Below, one piece after another: positions 26,283-35,900 of a stretch of DNA of 64,000 bases. Every line of letters begins with the position of its first letter. Within the stretch, counting starts at the first letter, position 1. The DNA is from Meiothermus taiwanensis DSM 14542 (GTDB taxonomy: Bacteria; Deinococcota; Deinococci; Deinococcales; Thermaceae). The notes under the pieces are model-generated. The model ran no database searches. It worked only from the letters and a program-made list of their open reading frames with translations, and was not told the origin of the DNA. Position numbers and translations under genes: made by a program. The DNA lies in the NCBI GenBank assembly GCA_000482765.1, contig AXWR01000006.1, forward strand, positions 61,817 through 125,816, read 5' to 3'.

Positions 26283-27200
26283 TTACAGGTTTTCCGGAAA
26301 GAGCTGGATGGGGGTGCCCTTCTCTATCCACAGAAGCAGCTTGTGCATTGCGCTGTTTCGGACGGTTTGATCTAGATCGGCCCTAACCTCCTCAAAACTC
26401 TGGAAGCCAGCGGCCTCGACCCGCTTAAGCAGGATGATGTGGTAGCCGAACTCGGTTTTGACCGGCACCTTGGAGCTCTCGCCCGGTTGCAGCGCGATGA
26501 GGGCTCGTTCGAAAGGAGCAACAAAGGTGCCCCTGGGTTCGCAGCCGAGGTCGCCACCCTCCTCTTTACTGCCGGGGTCTTTTGAAAGCGCCTTGGCCAG
26601 ATCGGCAAACTTTTCACCCTTGCCCAGCCGGGCGATGACCTGACGGGCCTCCTGGGCGGTGTCGACCAGAATGTGGGCGGAGCAGTATCGCTTGGGTAAA
26701 GCAAACTCCGATTTGGACACGAGATAAAGCAGGCGCAGCGCTGGATCGCTGGTTTTTAGCTGCTTGAGGAGGTGCTCGAAATAGGCGTTGTAGGTCAGTG
26801 CCTCGTATACCAAGGTGTGGTAGACCTCGAGGCTCGGAATGCCCGCCTCTTCCAAGGCCTGGGCAAACTCCTCTTCGCTGTCAAAGTCGGCTTTGACCTC
26901 TGCAACGGCTGCTTGCACCTCTTCTTTGGAGGCGGCGAAGCCCGCCGCTTCCGCCCTAAGAATAATGGCCCGTTCGCGGGCCACAAGCTCCAGAAAGCGC
27001 TTTTTGAGTACGGCCAGCACTTCTTCGTTATAAGAAAGGCCGTGCTGCCGCTCGGAATCGCGTATGTAGATGCCAAAACGCAGCTCCAGCTGGCTTTTGG
27101 TGATGGTGGTGTTGGCAACGGTGGCGACCACGGGGTCGGACTGTGCCACACCCAGCGATCCGAGGGTTGTTATCAGGAATAGCAGGTGTTTTAGTTTCAT
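26283..27200 (-). CDS. PrsA/SurA-type peptidyl-prolyl isomerase foldase
   Basis: 305 aa. A signal peptide (KLKHLLFLITTLGSLGVAQS) precedes a helical SurA-like N-terminal part (residues 25-165), a parvulin rotamase domain (RYCSAHILVDTAQEARQV, GGDLGCEPRGTFVAPFE, GYHIILLKR) and a C-terminal helix. It should assist folding of exported proteins at the envelope. ATG 27200 has AGGAG 5 nt upstream; the open frame above it lacks homology. It is divergent from the FAD oxidoreductase gene. Confidence 0.85.
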   Translation of the reverse strand: MKLKHLLFLITTLGSLGVAQSDPVVATVANTTITKSQLELRFGIYIRDSERQHGLSYNEEVLAVLKKRFLELVARERAIILRAEAAGFAASKEEVQAAVAEVKADFDSEEEFAQALEEAGIPSLEVYHTLVYEALTYNAYFEHLLKQLKTSDPALRLLYLVSKSEFALPKRYCSAHILVDTAQEARQVIARLGKGEKFADLAKALSKDPGSKEEGGDLGCEPRGTFVAPFERALIALQPGESSKVPVKTEFGYHIILLKRVEAAGFQSFEEVRADLDQTVRNSAMHKLLLWIEKGTPIQLFPENL

Positions 27201-27471
27201 GCAGACTCCTCTGGGGCAGCTTACGTCCAAACGGTGGTCGCAAAACTGCTGGTGGGTCTATGCTAGCACGCTTTGCACCTATCATGGCTGGCGTCCCGCC
27301 TATTATGTTTTGCCGCGGATTCGAAGTTGGATTGGTGGCAGTATAAAATCGGCGGGTGTGCAAGGGTTTGACTGCGGTGTGCGAAGGTTTGCGGGGCAAT
27401 GAAGCTAGGTATGGAGGGCGGCCCGTCCACCGGGCGCTGGCCCAGGTGGGCTGTGGATGCGAGGTTGCAAG

Positions 27472-28785
27472 ATGAGCCGGGTGGTCGTCGTGGGTGGGGG
27501 GCTTTCGGGGCTGGCTGTGGCCTACTGGGTGGCCGAGGCCGGGCTCGAGGTGAGCCTGCTCGAGGCCACCCATCGCCTGGGGGGCTACAACCAAACGGCG
27601 CAGCTGGAGGGCCAGGCCCTCGAGCTGGGGGATGAATACTTCGAGGAAGAACCGGATACCCTGCTGGGGTTGTGCAGGCACCTGGGCCTCGAGCCCCGGC
27701 CCCAGCCCCACCGGCCACAGGTAGTGCGCTGTCGGGGTCGGGACTGGGTGCTGCCCCCGGGCCTCAACCCGGCCACAGGCTTCGGCCTGCACCAGCTTTC
27801 GACGCTACCTTTTAGCCGCAGAACCAAGTGGCGGCTGGCTACCGAACGCTGGGTGGCCCCGGCTGCGCTCAGGGATGAGCCGGTGGATGCCTTTTTTTGC
27901 CGGAGGCTGGGCCCGGAAGTCTGGGAGGTGCTGGCCCCCTATATGGAAGCGATGCTGGGTGGGCCGGCTGGGGAGGCTGCGACCGTGGAGGCCTGCCCGG
28001 CCCTGCCGCAGCTCGAGCTGCAGGGGGGGGTGATGGCTGGCAGCCGGAGGCTCCGGGCCCAGGGGCAGTGGCACCTGCTTGATGGGATGGGTGGCCTGGT
28101 GCAGGCGCTGGCTACCCGCTTGCAACAAAAAGCCCGCATATTTGTTGGGCAGGAAGCCCTGGCCGTCACCCACCAGGCCGGCCGCTGGGTGGTGCATGTG
28201 CCGGGGGGTCGGCTCGAGGCTGAGGCGGTGGTGGTTGCGCTCCCAGCACCCCAGGCAGCCAGGGTGTTTCGGCCTTCATCCCCTCAGCTAACCACCTGGC
28301 TCAATCAGTTTCCCTATCAGCACAGCGCGAAGGTGTTTCTGCTTTACCGCCCCGCCCAGCCCATGGAAGGGCCGGTTGATTACTACTGGGCCAAAGCCGA
28401 AGGCTACACCGGAACCGCCCTCCGGCAGACCCCGCTCGATTCCGGGCTGGTGCTGGCCCGTGTGCAGTTTGCTGGGGAGGTGGCCCGTCGCGCCGACACC
28501 GAACTTTCACGTTTAGCGCAGCAGGATTTGTCCAGGTTTCTACAGGCCCCAGCCCACCCCTTGGCCGCCTGGGTGTTCCGCCAGCCCTTCTCCCGGCCGC
28601 AGTTTGCGCCGGGCCACACCCGCCGGGTTGCAGCCCTTGAGCAGGCCCTGGTGCACGCCCCCGGCCTCTTCCTCAGCGGCGGCTACCTGGCCGGCCCCGG
28701 CCTGGCCCGCCAGGTTGCACATAGCCACCAGGTGACCCAGCGCCTGCTTAACTTTATGGCCCTTTCTGAGCCCCGATCAGACTAA
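27472..28785 (+). CDS. FAD-dependent oxidoreductase (protoporphyrinogen-oxidase-like)
   Basis: 437 aa. An N-terminal Rossmann FAD motif (VVVVGGGLSGLAVAYWVAEAG then LLEA) and GGYNQT at the start of the family's second block. The C-terminal FAD segment is FLSGGYLAGPGLARQVAHS. The general architecture matches the flavin amine oxidase/HemY superfamily (protoporphyrinogen or coproporphyrinogen oxidase, or carotenoid desaturase). No other haem gene is nearby, so the substrate is unsettled. ATG 27472 has GAGG 7 nt upstream. The 3' end abuts repeat copy C. Confidence 0.78.
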   Translation: MSRVVVVGGGLSGLAVAYWVAEAGLEVSLLEATHRLGGYNQTAQLEGQALELGDEYFEEEPDTLLGLCRHLGLEPRPQPHRPQVVRCRGRDWVLPPGLNPATGFGLHQLSTLPFSRRTKWRLATERWVAPAALRDEPVDAFFCRRLGPEVWEVLAPYMEAMLGGPAGEAATVEACPALPQLELQGGVMAGSRRLRAQGQWHLLDGMGGLVQALATRLQQKARIFVGQEALAVTHQAGRWVVHVPGGRLEAEAVVVALPAPQAARVFRPSSPQLTTWLNQFPYQHSAKVFLLYRPAQPMEGPVDYYWAKAEGYTGTALRQTPLDSGLVLARVQFAGEVARRADTELSRLAQQDLSRFLQAPAHPLAAWVFRQPFSRPQFAPGHTRRVAALEQALVHAPGLFLSGGYLAGPGLARQVAHSHQVTQRLLNFMALSEPRSD

Positions 28786-28965
28786 TACCGGATTCAAAAA
28801 GATAATCTCCAAACACAAAAACATTAAGAGGCTATCTTTTTGAATCCTAGAGCACTCCCTTCGGTCGGGTTAGTTCGCCACCATTCGGTGACGAACTAAC
28901 CGAATCTGGTATAAATCCGGTTGGTTCACCGCTGGAAGGCGGCAGATCAACCCGACCAAGGGGAC
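28786..28965 (+). repeat. Palindromic repeat element, copy C, with second hairpin
   Basis: Begins directly behind the TAA of the FAD oxidoreductase gene. First hairpin: GGATTCAAAAAGATA (28790-28804) and TATCTTTTTGAATCC (28833-28847). Second: GGTTAGTTCG (28868-28877) and CGAACTAACC (28892-28901), perfect 10-bp arms. A third related piece, GGTTGGTTCACCGCTGG then GATCAACCCGACC, follows at 28919-28960. The rest of the gap up to 29118 has no recognisable gene; 28990-29100 is AT-richer and without a pattern I can name. Confidence 0.8.
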
Positions 28966-29118
28966 ACGCTTTTTTCACCGAGTGTAGCGGGTAGGCTTCA
29001 AAAAGCCTCTTGCGGTATTTGCTTTCTCCGGTATATACCGTGCTTTGGGCAACCTCACGCCCCTGCACCCTTGAAAAGCCGCCTGGGGTTTGTTGGTGAC
29101 GGTTATTCACATCCAGTA

Positions 29119-29742
29119 TCAGCCCAGGCGTAGCTCGGGGAGCCCCCGTACCAGGTGCTCGTCGTGCGTGGCGACGATCACCGCCGTGCCCAGATCCTGG
29201 GCCAGGCTCAGCATCAGCTCCCAGATTCGCTCGGCGTTGCGCCGATCCAGGCTGCCTGTGGGCTCGTCGGCGAGGAGCAGCTTGGGCCGGTTGTAGAGGG
29301 CCCGGGCCACCGCAATCCGCTGCCGCTCACCACCCGAGAGGGCTTGGGGGCGCAGGTGGGCCCGCTCGAGCAGCCCAATTCGCTGCAGCAGCTCCCGGCC
29401 CCAGGCAATATCCACCGCCCCGGCCAGGTACCCTGGCACCAGGATGTTCTCCAGTGCGGTGAGCTCGGCCTGCAGGTAGTGGTGTTGAAAGACCAGACCG
29501 GTGAAGCGTAGCCTGCGCTGGGCCAGGGCCTCCTCGCTCTGGCCGCGAATGCTCTGTCCCTGCCAGCGGATGTCGCCCTGCTGGATGTGCAACAGGCCCG
29601 CCAGCAGGTGTAGAAGGGTGGTTTTGCCGCTGCCCGAGGGGCCTAGGATTACCCGAACCTGTCCTGTATCAAGCGTGAAGCTGAGATTTTGAAAAAGGCC
29701 GACTTCATCGTAGGAAAAGCTCAAATTGCTGACTTCCAGCAC
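29119..29742 (-). CDS. LolD-type ABC ATP-binding protein (orphan)
   Basis: About 207 aa. Walker A GPSGSGKTTLLHLLAG, Q-loop VFQHHYLQAELTALENI, signature LSGGERQRIAVARAL, Walker [14 protein letters not shown] and switch His VATHDEHLVRG. The start is uncertain: no ATG fits. GTG 29742 (VLEVSNLSF) begins the family core; GTG 29778 is an alternative. It shares a short divergent region with the CRP/FNR gene. No FtsX- or LolC-type permease gene is adjacent, so its partner must be elsewhere. Confidence 0.82.
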   Translation of the reverse strand: MLEVSNLSFSYDEVGLFQNLSFTLDTGQVRVILGPSGSGKTTLLHLLAGLLHIQQGDIRWQGQSIRGQSEEALAQRRLRFTGLVFQHHYLQAELTALENILVPGYLAGAVDIAWGRELLQRIGLLERAHLRPQALSGGERQRIAVARALYNRPKLLLADEPTGSLDRRNAERIWELMLSLAQDLGTAVIVATHDEHLVRGLPELRLG

Positions 29743-29796
29743 CGGTGTGTTATCTACTATTGGCAAAGCGTTACGCACCCTTGTAGAGTGTACCTG

Positions 29797-30474
29797 ATGC
29801 TGGCAGACACACAGGTACTTGCCAAGACCCCGCTTTTCCAGGGGGTGCCTCCCCAGGCCATCGAGGTGGCCCGAGAGGCCTTTGTGACCCGCAACTACCC
29901 CGCGGGTAAGCTGATATTTGAAGCAGGGGATATGGGGGCTGCGCTTTATATTGTGCAAAGCGGTCAGGTTCGCATTTTTCGCACCTATCTGGATGGCCGG
30001 GAACGGATGTTCGCTTACCTGGGCCCCGGGGAGGTCTTCGGCGAGATGAGCCTGCTGGACGATCAGCCCCGCAGTGCCTCGGCTGAAACCACCGTTGACT
30101 CAGTCCTCTTGGTGCTGTACCAGGATGCCTACTGGAGTCTGGTGCGCAAGTGGCCGGAGATCCTGCACAACCTGGCCACCATACTGGCCCGCCGCCTGCG
30201 CGAGGCCGACCTCGAGCTCGAGGTGCTCTCCTTCGAGGAGGCGCGGGGCCGGGTGGCCTACGCCCTGACCAAGCTCCGCAAGCAGCGCTACGGCGACGGG
30301 CTCAGGATGAAACTCACCCACCAGGAGCTGGCCCAGCTTTCTGGAACCAGCCGCGAAACCGTGACCCGCGTACTACATGCCCTTCGCGAGGAGCAGCTGG
30401 TTAAGGTGGGCTCTGGTTTTGTGGAAATCCTCGATCCAGCGGGGCTGGAAGAGGTTTTGTTTGGTCTGCGATAA
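29797..30474 (+). CDS. CRP/FNR-family transcriptional regulator
   Basis: 225 aa. The cyclic-nucleotide-binding beta-roll covers about residues 10-125 (LIFEAGDMGAALYIVQSGQVRIF; FGEMSLLDDQPRSASAE, near the cAMP-contact region with the Glu and Arg of the phosphate-binding cassette). A dimerisation helix follows, then an HTH with recognition helix LAQLSGTSRETVTRVLHAL. It thus keeps residues used for cAMP contact, but ligand binding cannot be asserted. Thermus species have several CRP paralogues, and I cannot say which one this is. It may regulate the divergent ABC gene. Confidence 0.88.
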   Translation: MLADTQVLAKTPLFQGVPPQAIEVAREAFVTRNYPAGKLIFEAGDMGAALYIVQSGQVRIFRTYLDGRERMFAYLGPGEVFGEMSLLDDQPRSASAETTVDSVLLVLYQDAYWSLVRKWPEILHNLATILARRLREADLELEVLSFEEARGRVAYALTKLRKQRYGDGLRMKLTHQELAQLSGTSRETVTRVLHALREEQLVKVGSGFVEILDPAGLEEVLFGLR

Positions 30475-30570
30475 AGATCATCGCGTGCGACCCGGTCTGC
30501 ACCGTTCTGCCGCTGTTGTGTCCGTCACCTGGGATCAGCTTCTGGCATGTCAATCCTCGAGGTCACTTTC

Positions 30571-30596
30571 ATAACCGCGGGGTTATCCCTTATGAT
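30571..30596 (+). promoter_or_regulatory. Palindrome and -10 box upstream of comB
   Basis: ATAACC-GCGG-GGTTAT (30571-30586) lies directly before TATGAT (30591-30596). The box is identical to the dnaE -10 box with the same GCCC following. No good -35 hexamer is visible; the palindrome covers that position and may bind an activator or repressor. The CRP/FNR gene lies just upstream. Confidence 0.35.
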
Positions 30597-30609
30597 GCCC
30601 CTCGTTCTC

Positions 30610-30717
30610 ATGGATGCCTCAGCCAACAACCCCCCACTTCCGGAATGGGTGGCTCCTTCTGGTCGCCAAGCGGCGTCAGTTGATGAGGAAAAAATATGCG
30701 TTTGCGGGCTGATCTAG
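30610..30717 (+). CDS. Possible 35-codon upstream ORF before comB
   Basis: ATG 30610 lies 13 nt behind the TATGAT box and would be nearly leaderless. It encodes [18 protein letters not shown] and continues to a TAG at 30715-30717, overlapping the first 22 bases of comB in another frame. No homology is expected at this size. It may be a chance ORF; the argument for it is only the promoter position. Confidence 0.2.
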   Translation: MDASANNPPLPEWVAPSGRQAASVDEEKICVCGLI

Positions 30718-31430
30718 TTCCCCAGGAAAACCTGAGCTATACCGATGTGGTTTTGGTGGTGGATGTGATTCGGGCCACCACCACCGCCACGGCCTTTTTG
30801 GAAGCAGGGGCCGAGGCTTTGTACCTTACCCCCAACCTGGAGAGCGCCCGGGCTTTTCGCGATACCGACGTGGTGCTGGCCGGGGAGGAAGGGGGGCTAA
30901 AACCCGCGGGCTTTGACTATGGCAACTCGCCGCGGGAGGCCCTGGAAGCACCGGTGGGCGGCAAAATTGTGGTGATGAGCACCACCAACGGCACCCGCAC
31001 CGCGCACCTGGCGGCCAAGAGCGCCAAGCACGTGCTGCTGGCCTCGCTCTTCAACGCCCATGCTGCGGCCCGCCTGGCCCACCAGCTGGCCACCGAGGAA
31101 GTGGCTATTCTGTGTGCTGGCAAGGAAGGCCGGATTGGCCTGGACGACGTCTACACAGCGGGGGTGCTGGCCGAGTTCTTGCAGATTATGGGCTCATACG
31201 ATCTCGAGGACGGGGCCCTGACAGCCCTCACCACGCGCCGGGCCTACCCCGACCCCCTCGAGCCCCTCCACTTATCCGGCGCGGCCCAGGCCCTGCGCCA
31301 GGTGGGCCTCGAGGCCGACGTGCCTTTTTGTGCCCAGATTGCCGCCTCGCCGGCGGTGGGGATGCTCGAGGGCCGGGTGGGGGAGGCCCTGATCTTCAAG
31401 CGCGCCCAGCGGCCCAACAACAGCGGCTAG
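30696..31430 (+). CDS. comB: 2-phosphosulfolactate phosphatase family protein (ComB)
   Basis: 244 aa. The ComB signature residues are intact: [59 protein letters not shown]. The family is Mg-dependent and hydrolyses 2-phosphosulfolactate in coenzyme M synthesis in archaea. Bacteria without coenzyme M also have it, so its real substrate here may differ. GAGGAAAAA precedes ATG 30696. A degenerate paralogue lies at 24685-25419. It converges with asnS, 2 nt apart. Confidence 0.85.
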   Translation: MRLRADLVPQENLSYTDVVLVVDVIRATTTATAFLEAGAEALYLTPNLESARAFRDTDVVLAGEEGGLKPAGFDYGNSPREALEAPVGGKIVVMSTTNGTRTAHLAAKSAKHVLLASLFNAHAAARLAHQLATEEVAILCAGKEGRIGLDDVYTAGVLAEFLQIMGSYDLEDGALTALTTRRAYPDPLEPLHLSGAAQALRQVGLEADVPFCAQIAASPAVGMLEGRVGEALIFKRAQRPNNSG

Positions 31431-31432
31431 GG

Positions 31433-32758
31433 CTAGGGCCGCATCCGGGTGTACATGCGCGGGAAGGGGATGGCCTCGCGGATGTGCTCAATTCCGCAGA
31501 TCCAGCGCACGGTGCGCTCGAGGCCAATCCCAAACCCGGCGTGGGGCACCGTCCCAAAGAGCCTTAAATCCATGTACCAGTCGAAAACCTCTTCGGGCAG
31601 GTGGTGCTCCCGGATCTTCTGGCGCAAGAGCTCGGGGTCGTGGATGCGCTCCGAGCCCCCAATGATCTCGCCCACCCCTTCGGGGGCCAGCATATCGGCG
31701 TTTTTGACCAGGCGGGGGTCGTCGGGGTCGGGCTGCATGTAGAAGGCCTTGATGGCCGCCGGGTACTTCTCTACGAAAATGGGCCGGTCGAACTGCGCGG
31801 TGAGGGCGGCTTCGTGGGGGGCCCCGAAGTCGTCGCCCCACTGCAGGGGGGTAAGCCCCAGCTCGGGCTTGCTCTGGGCGATCTGGTTGACCATTTCCAC
31901 GGCCTGGGTGTAGGGGATGCGGGGGTAATGGCCCTGGGTGGTGGTTTCCAGCACCCTGGTGTCGCGCTCAAGCATCTCGAGCTCGAGCTTTCTGTTTTCC
32001 AGCACCCGCCCCACCAGGTAGGCCACCAGCTCTTCCTGGAGCTGCATATTCTCCTCGTGGGTCATGAAGGCCACCTCCGGCTCAATCATCCAGAACTCTA
32101 AAAGGTGCCGCCGGGTTTTGCTGCGCTCGGCGCGGAAGGTGGGGCCAAAGGTATACACCTTGCCAAAGGCCATGGCCCCGGCCTCGGCGTAGAGCTGGCC
32201 CGACTGCGAGAGGTAGGCTTTTTCCCCGTCGAACAGATCCACCTCGAACAGGTCGGTGGTGCCCTCCACGGCGTTGGGGGTCAGGATGGGGGCATCCAGC
32301 CGGACAAAGCCCCGCGCGTGGAAGAAGTCGTGGATGGCCCGCTCGAGCTCGTCGCGCACCCGCAGCACCGCCCAGGCCCGCCGGTGGCGCAGGTAGAGGT
32401 GGCGGTGATCCATCAGGAAGTCCACCCCGTGTTCCTTGGGGGTAATGGGGTATTCCCGGCTGGGCCGGGAGATCACCTTGAGTCCCCGCACCGAAAGCTC
32501 GTAGCCGCCGGGGGCCCGGCTATCGGCCCGCACCAGCCCGCGCACTTCCAGGGCGGTTTCCTGGGGTAGGTGGTCGGCCTCCTCGAACTCGGCCTCGGGC
32601 AGCTCGCCCTTGAAGGCGGTGGCCTGCATGAAGCCGGTGCCGTCGCGCAGCTGCAAAAAGTGAATCTTGCCCTTGGAGCGCCGGCCGGTCAGCCAGCCCC
32701 GGATGATGACCTCTTGCCCGTCGTACTTTGCGATTTCCTCAATAAAAACCCTTTGCAC
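31433..32758 (-). CDS. asnS: Asparaginyl-tRNA synthetase
   Basis: 441 aa, class IIb. The N-terminal OB-fold anticodon-binding domain is seen at [26 protein letters not shown]. Motif 2 is [22 protein letters not shown], and motif 3 [25 protein letters not shown] (first part [11 protein letters not shown]). Charges tRNA-Asn. Thermus species also make Asn-tRNA by transamidation, so a direct AsnRS is of interest for asparagine supply. Start ATG 32758 follows a short AT-rich stretch. Confidence 0.93.
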   Translation of the reverse strand: MQRVFIEEIAKYDGQEVIIRGWLTGRRSKGKIHFLQLRDGTGFMQATAFKGELPEAEFEEADHLPQETALEVRGLVRADSRAPGGYELSVRGLKVISRPSREYPITPKEHGVDFLMDHRHLYLRHRRAWAVLRVRDELERAIHDFFHARGFVRLDAPILTPNAVEGTTDLFEVDLFDGEKAYLSQSGQLYAEAGAMAFGKVYTFGPTFRAERSKTRRHLLEFWMIEPEVAFMTHEENMQLQEELVAYLVGRVLENRKLELEMLERDTRVLETTTQGHYPRIPYTQAVEMVNQIAQSKPELGLTPLQWGDDFGAPHEAALTAQFDRPIFVEKYPAAIKAFYMQPDPDDPRLVKNADMLAPEGVGEIIGGSERIHDPELLRQKIREHHLPEEVFDWYMDLRLFGTVPHAGFGIGLERTVRWICGIEHIREAIPFPRMYTRMRP

Positions 32759-32902
32759 CCGATGATTGTAACCATAAAAGCCCGCTCAGGTTAATCGCGG
32801 GCACCGCCGGCCCCTTCGCAAGGTTTGCTCGGTTGCGTCCGAGTTCATGCAATGAGGGTAGGGGGACTTGCCCGGCTTCACCATTGGGTTCCCGATTTGC
32901 GT

Positions 32903-32908
32903 TATGAT
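32903..32908 (+). promoter_or_regulatory. -10 box of dnaE, leaderless type
   Basis: TATGAT at 32903-32908 ends 9 nt before ATG 32918. No Shine-Dalgarno is present, so dnaE is probably read from a leaderless mRNA. Confidence 0.5.
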
Positions 32909-32917
32909 GCCCGCAGA

Positions 32918-35900
32918 ATGGCGAGCGAGCTTAATTCATCCGGGCAAAAGCACGATCCCAAAACCTGTCCAACCTGTAAATTCGCCCACCTGCACCAGCA
33001 CACCCAGTTTAGCCTGCTGGACGGGGCGGCCCGGCTCAAAGACCTCTTGCACTGGGTCAAGCAGGTCTCGCCCGAGGAGCCCATGCTGGCCATGACCGAC
33101 CACGGCAACATGTTCGGGGCGGTGCAGTTTTACAAGTACGCCACCGAGCTGGGGGTCAAGCCGATCATCGGCTACGAGGCCTATGTGGCGGCGGAGTCGC
33201 GCTTCGACCGCAAGCAGGGCAAGGGGCTGGATGGCGGTTACTTTCACCTTACGCTGCTGGCGCAGAACATGGAGGGCTACCAGAACCTCTCCCGCCTGGC
33301 CAGCCGGGCCTACCTCGAGGGCTTCTACGGCAAACCCCGCATCGACCGCGAGATTTTGCGCGAACACAACGCCGGTATCATCGCGCTTTCGGGCTGCCTG
33401 GGGGCCGAGATTCCCCAGTTCATCCTGCAGGAGCGCTTTGAGGAAGCCGAAAAGCGCCTGCAGGAGTACCTTGCGATCTTCGGCCCGGAACGCTACTTTA
33501 TCGAAATACAGAACCACGGCCTGGCCGAGCAGCACAAGGTGAACAGGGTGCTGAAGGAGTTCGCCGATAAGTACGGCCTGGGCCTGGTGGCTACCAACGA
33601 CGGGCACTACGTCAGGAAAGAAGACGCCGAGGCCCACGCGGTGTTGCTGGCGGTGCAGTCCAAGGCCACCTGGGACGACCCGGACCGCTGGAAGTTTCCC
33701 TGCGACGAGTTCTACGTCAAGAGCCCCGAGGAGATGCGCCGAACCTTTGAGGACGAAAAAACCCTCTGGGGCAGCCGCATGGATGAGCTGTTCGACAACT
33801 CGGTGAACATTGGGCGGATGTGCAATGTGGAGCTGGTGCCCAAGAAGGTGCAGTACCGCATCCCCAAGTACCCCTTGCCCGAGGGCCGTACCGAGGTGGT
33901 TTATTTCCGCGAGCTTACCTTCAACGGACTGCTCAAGCGCTACCCCGACCGGGTGACCCCCGAGCTGTACCGGGAGTTCCTACGCAAGCTGGGCCGGCCG
34001 GTGCCGCATGGGGACGGGGAGGTGCTGGCCCTCGAGCTGGCCCGCATCGAGGATCTCGAGGCCACCCGGGCCCACCTGCCCGAACTCCGGGAAGGCATCC
34101 AGTGGGACGGCTGGGCCATCCTGTCCCGCGCCATCTACGAACTGACCGTGGTGGAGCGCATGGGCTTTCCGGGCTACTTGCTCATCGTGAGCGATTTCAT
34201 CAACTGGGCCAAGAACAACGGCATCTCGGTGGGGCCGGGCCGCGGCTCGGCGGCGGGCTCGCTGGTGACCTATGCCACCCGCATTACCAACATCGACCCC
34301 CTGGAGTACAACCTGCTCTTCGAGCGCTTCCTCAACCCGGCCCGGGTCTCCATGCCCGACATCGACACCGACTTCTCGGACGTGCGCCGGGGTGAGGTGA
34401 TCGAGTACGTGCGCCAGCGCTACGGCGACGAGATGGTGGCCCAGATCGGCACCTTCGGCACGCTGGCCTCCAAGGCGGCCATCAAGGATGCGGCGCGGGT
34501 GTTTGGCCTCCCGGTCAAAAAAGCCGACGAGCTGGCCAAGCTCATCCCGGTGACCTTCGGCAAGCCGATGCCGCTGGACAAGGCGATTGAAACCATCCCC
34601 GACCTGCGGGCCGAGATGGAAAAAGACCCCCTGGTGAAGCGGGTGCTCGAGGTGGCCCAGAAGCTCGAGGGCCTCTCGCGCCAGAGCAGCGTGCACGCCG
34701 CCGGGGTGGTCATCGCGGACGTGCCCTTGCGCGACTACATCCCCCTGATGCGGGCCGGGGACACCGGGGCCAAGGTCACCCAGTACGACATGGGCTCGGT
34801 GGAGGCCCTGGGCTTCCTCAAGATGGACTTTCTGGGTCTGCGCACGCTCTCGTTTTTGGACGAGTGCAAGCGCATCATCAAGGAGTCCAAGGGGGTCGAG
34901 CTCGACTACGACAACCTGCCCATCGACGACGCCAAAACCTTCGAGCTGCTGGGCCGGGGGGAGACCAAAGGGGTCTTCCAGCTCGACTCGGCCGGCATGA
35001 CCAGCGCGGTGCGGGGGCTCAAGCCGCGCCGCATCCAGGACATCATCGCCCTGGGGGCGCTGTACCGGCCCGGCCCCATGGAGAACATCCCCACCTACAT
35101 CCGCCGCCACCACGGGCGGGAGGAGGTGAGCTACCCGCAATTCCCCAACGCCGAGAAGTTCATTCGGCCCATCCTGGAGGAGACCTACGGGATTCCGGTT
35201 TACCAGGAGCAGATCATGCAGATTGCCACCGCGGTGGCCGGCTACAGCCTGGGGGAGGCCGACCTGCTGCGCCGGGCCATGGGCAAGAAGAAGATGGAGG
35301 AGATGGTCAAGCAGCGGGCGCAGTTCAAGGAGGGGGCGGCCAAGAACGGCATCCCCGCCGAGGAAGCCGACCGGCTGTTCGACCTGCTCGAGGCCTTCGC
35401 CAACTACGGCTTCAACAAGAGCCACGCCGCGGCCTATGCCATCCTGACCTACCAGACCGCCTACGTGAAAGCCCACTTCCCGGTGGAGTTCTTCGCTGCG
35501 GTGCTCACGGTGGAACGCCACGACTCCGACAAGGTGGCCGAGTACATCCGGGCGGCTAGAGCGGCCGGGGTGGAGGTGCTGCCCCCCGATATCAACCAGT
35601 CGGGTTTTAGCTTCCGGGCCCTGGAAAAGAGCGTGCTGTTTGGGTTGTCGGCGGTTAAGAACGTGGGCGAGACCCCAACCGAGCTCATTTTGCGGGAACG
35701 CGAGCGGGGCGGGCCGTACAAATCGCTGGCGGACTTCCTGCGGCGGCTCGATGGCACCGTGGCCAACAAGCGGGTGGTGGAGTCCTTGATCAAGGCCGGG
35801 GCCTTCGATGCCTTTGGGCCTCGAGGCCCCATGCTGGCCGCCCTCGACGACCTGCTGAAGTGGGCCCAGGCCGAGCGCGAGCAGGCCCAGTCGGGGATGA

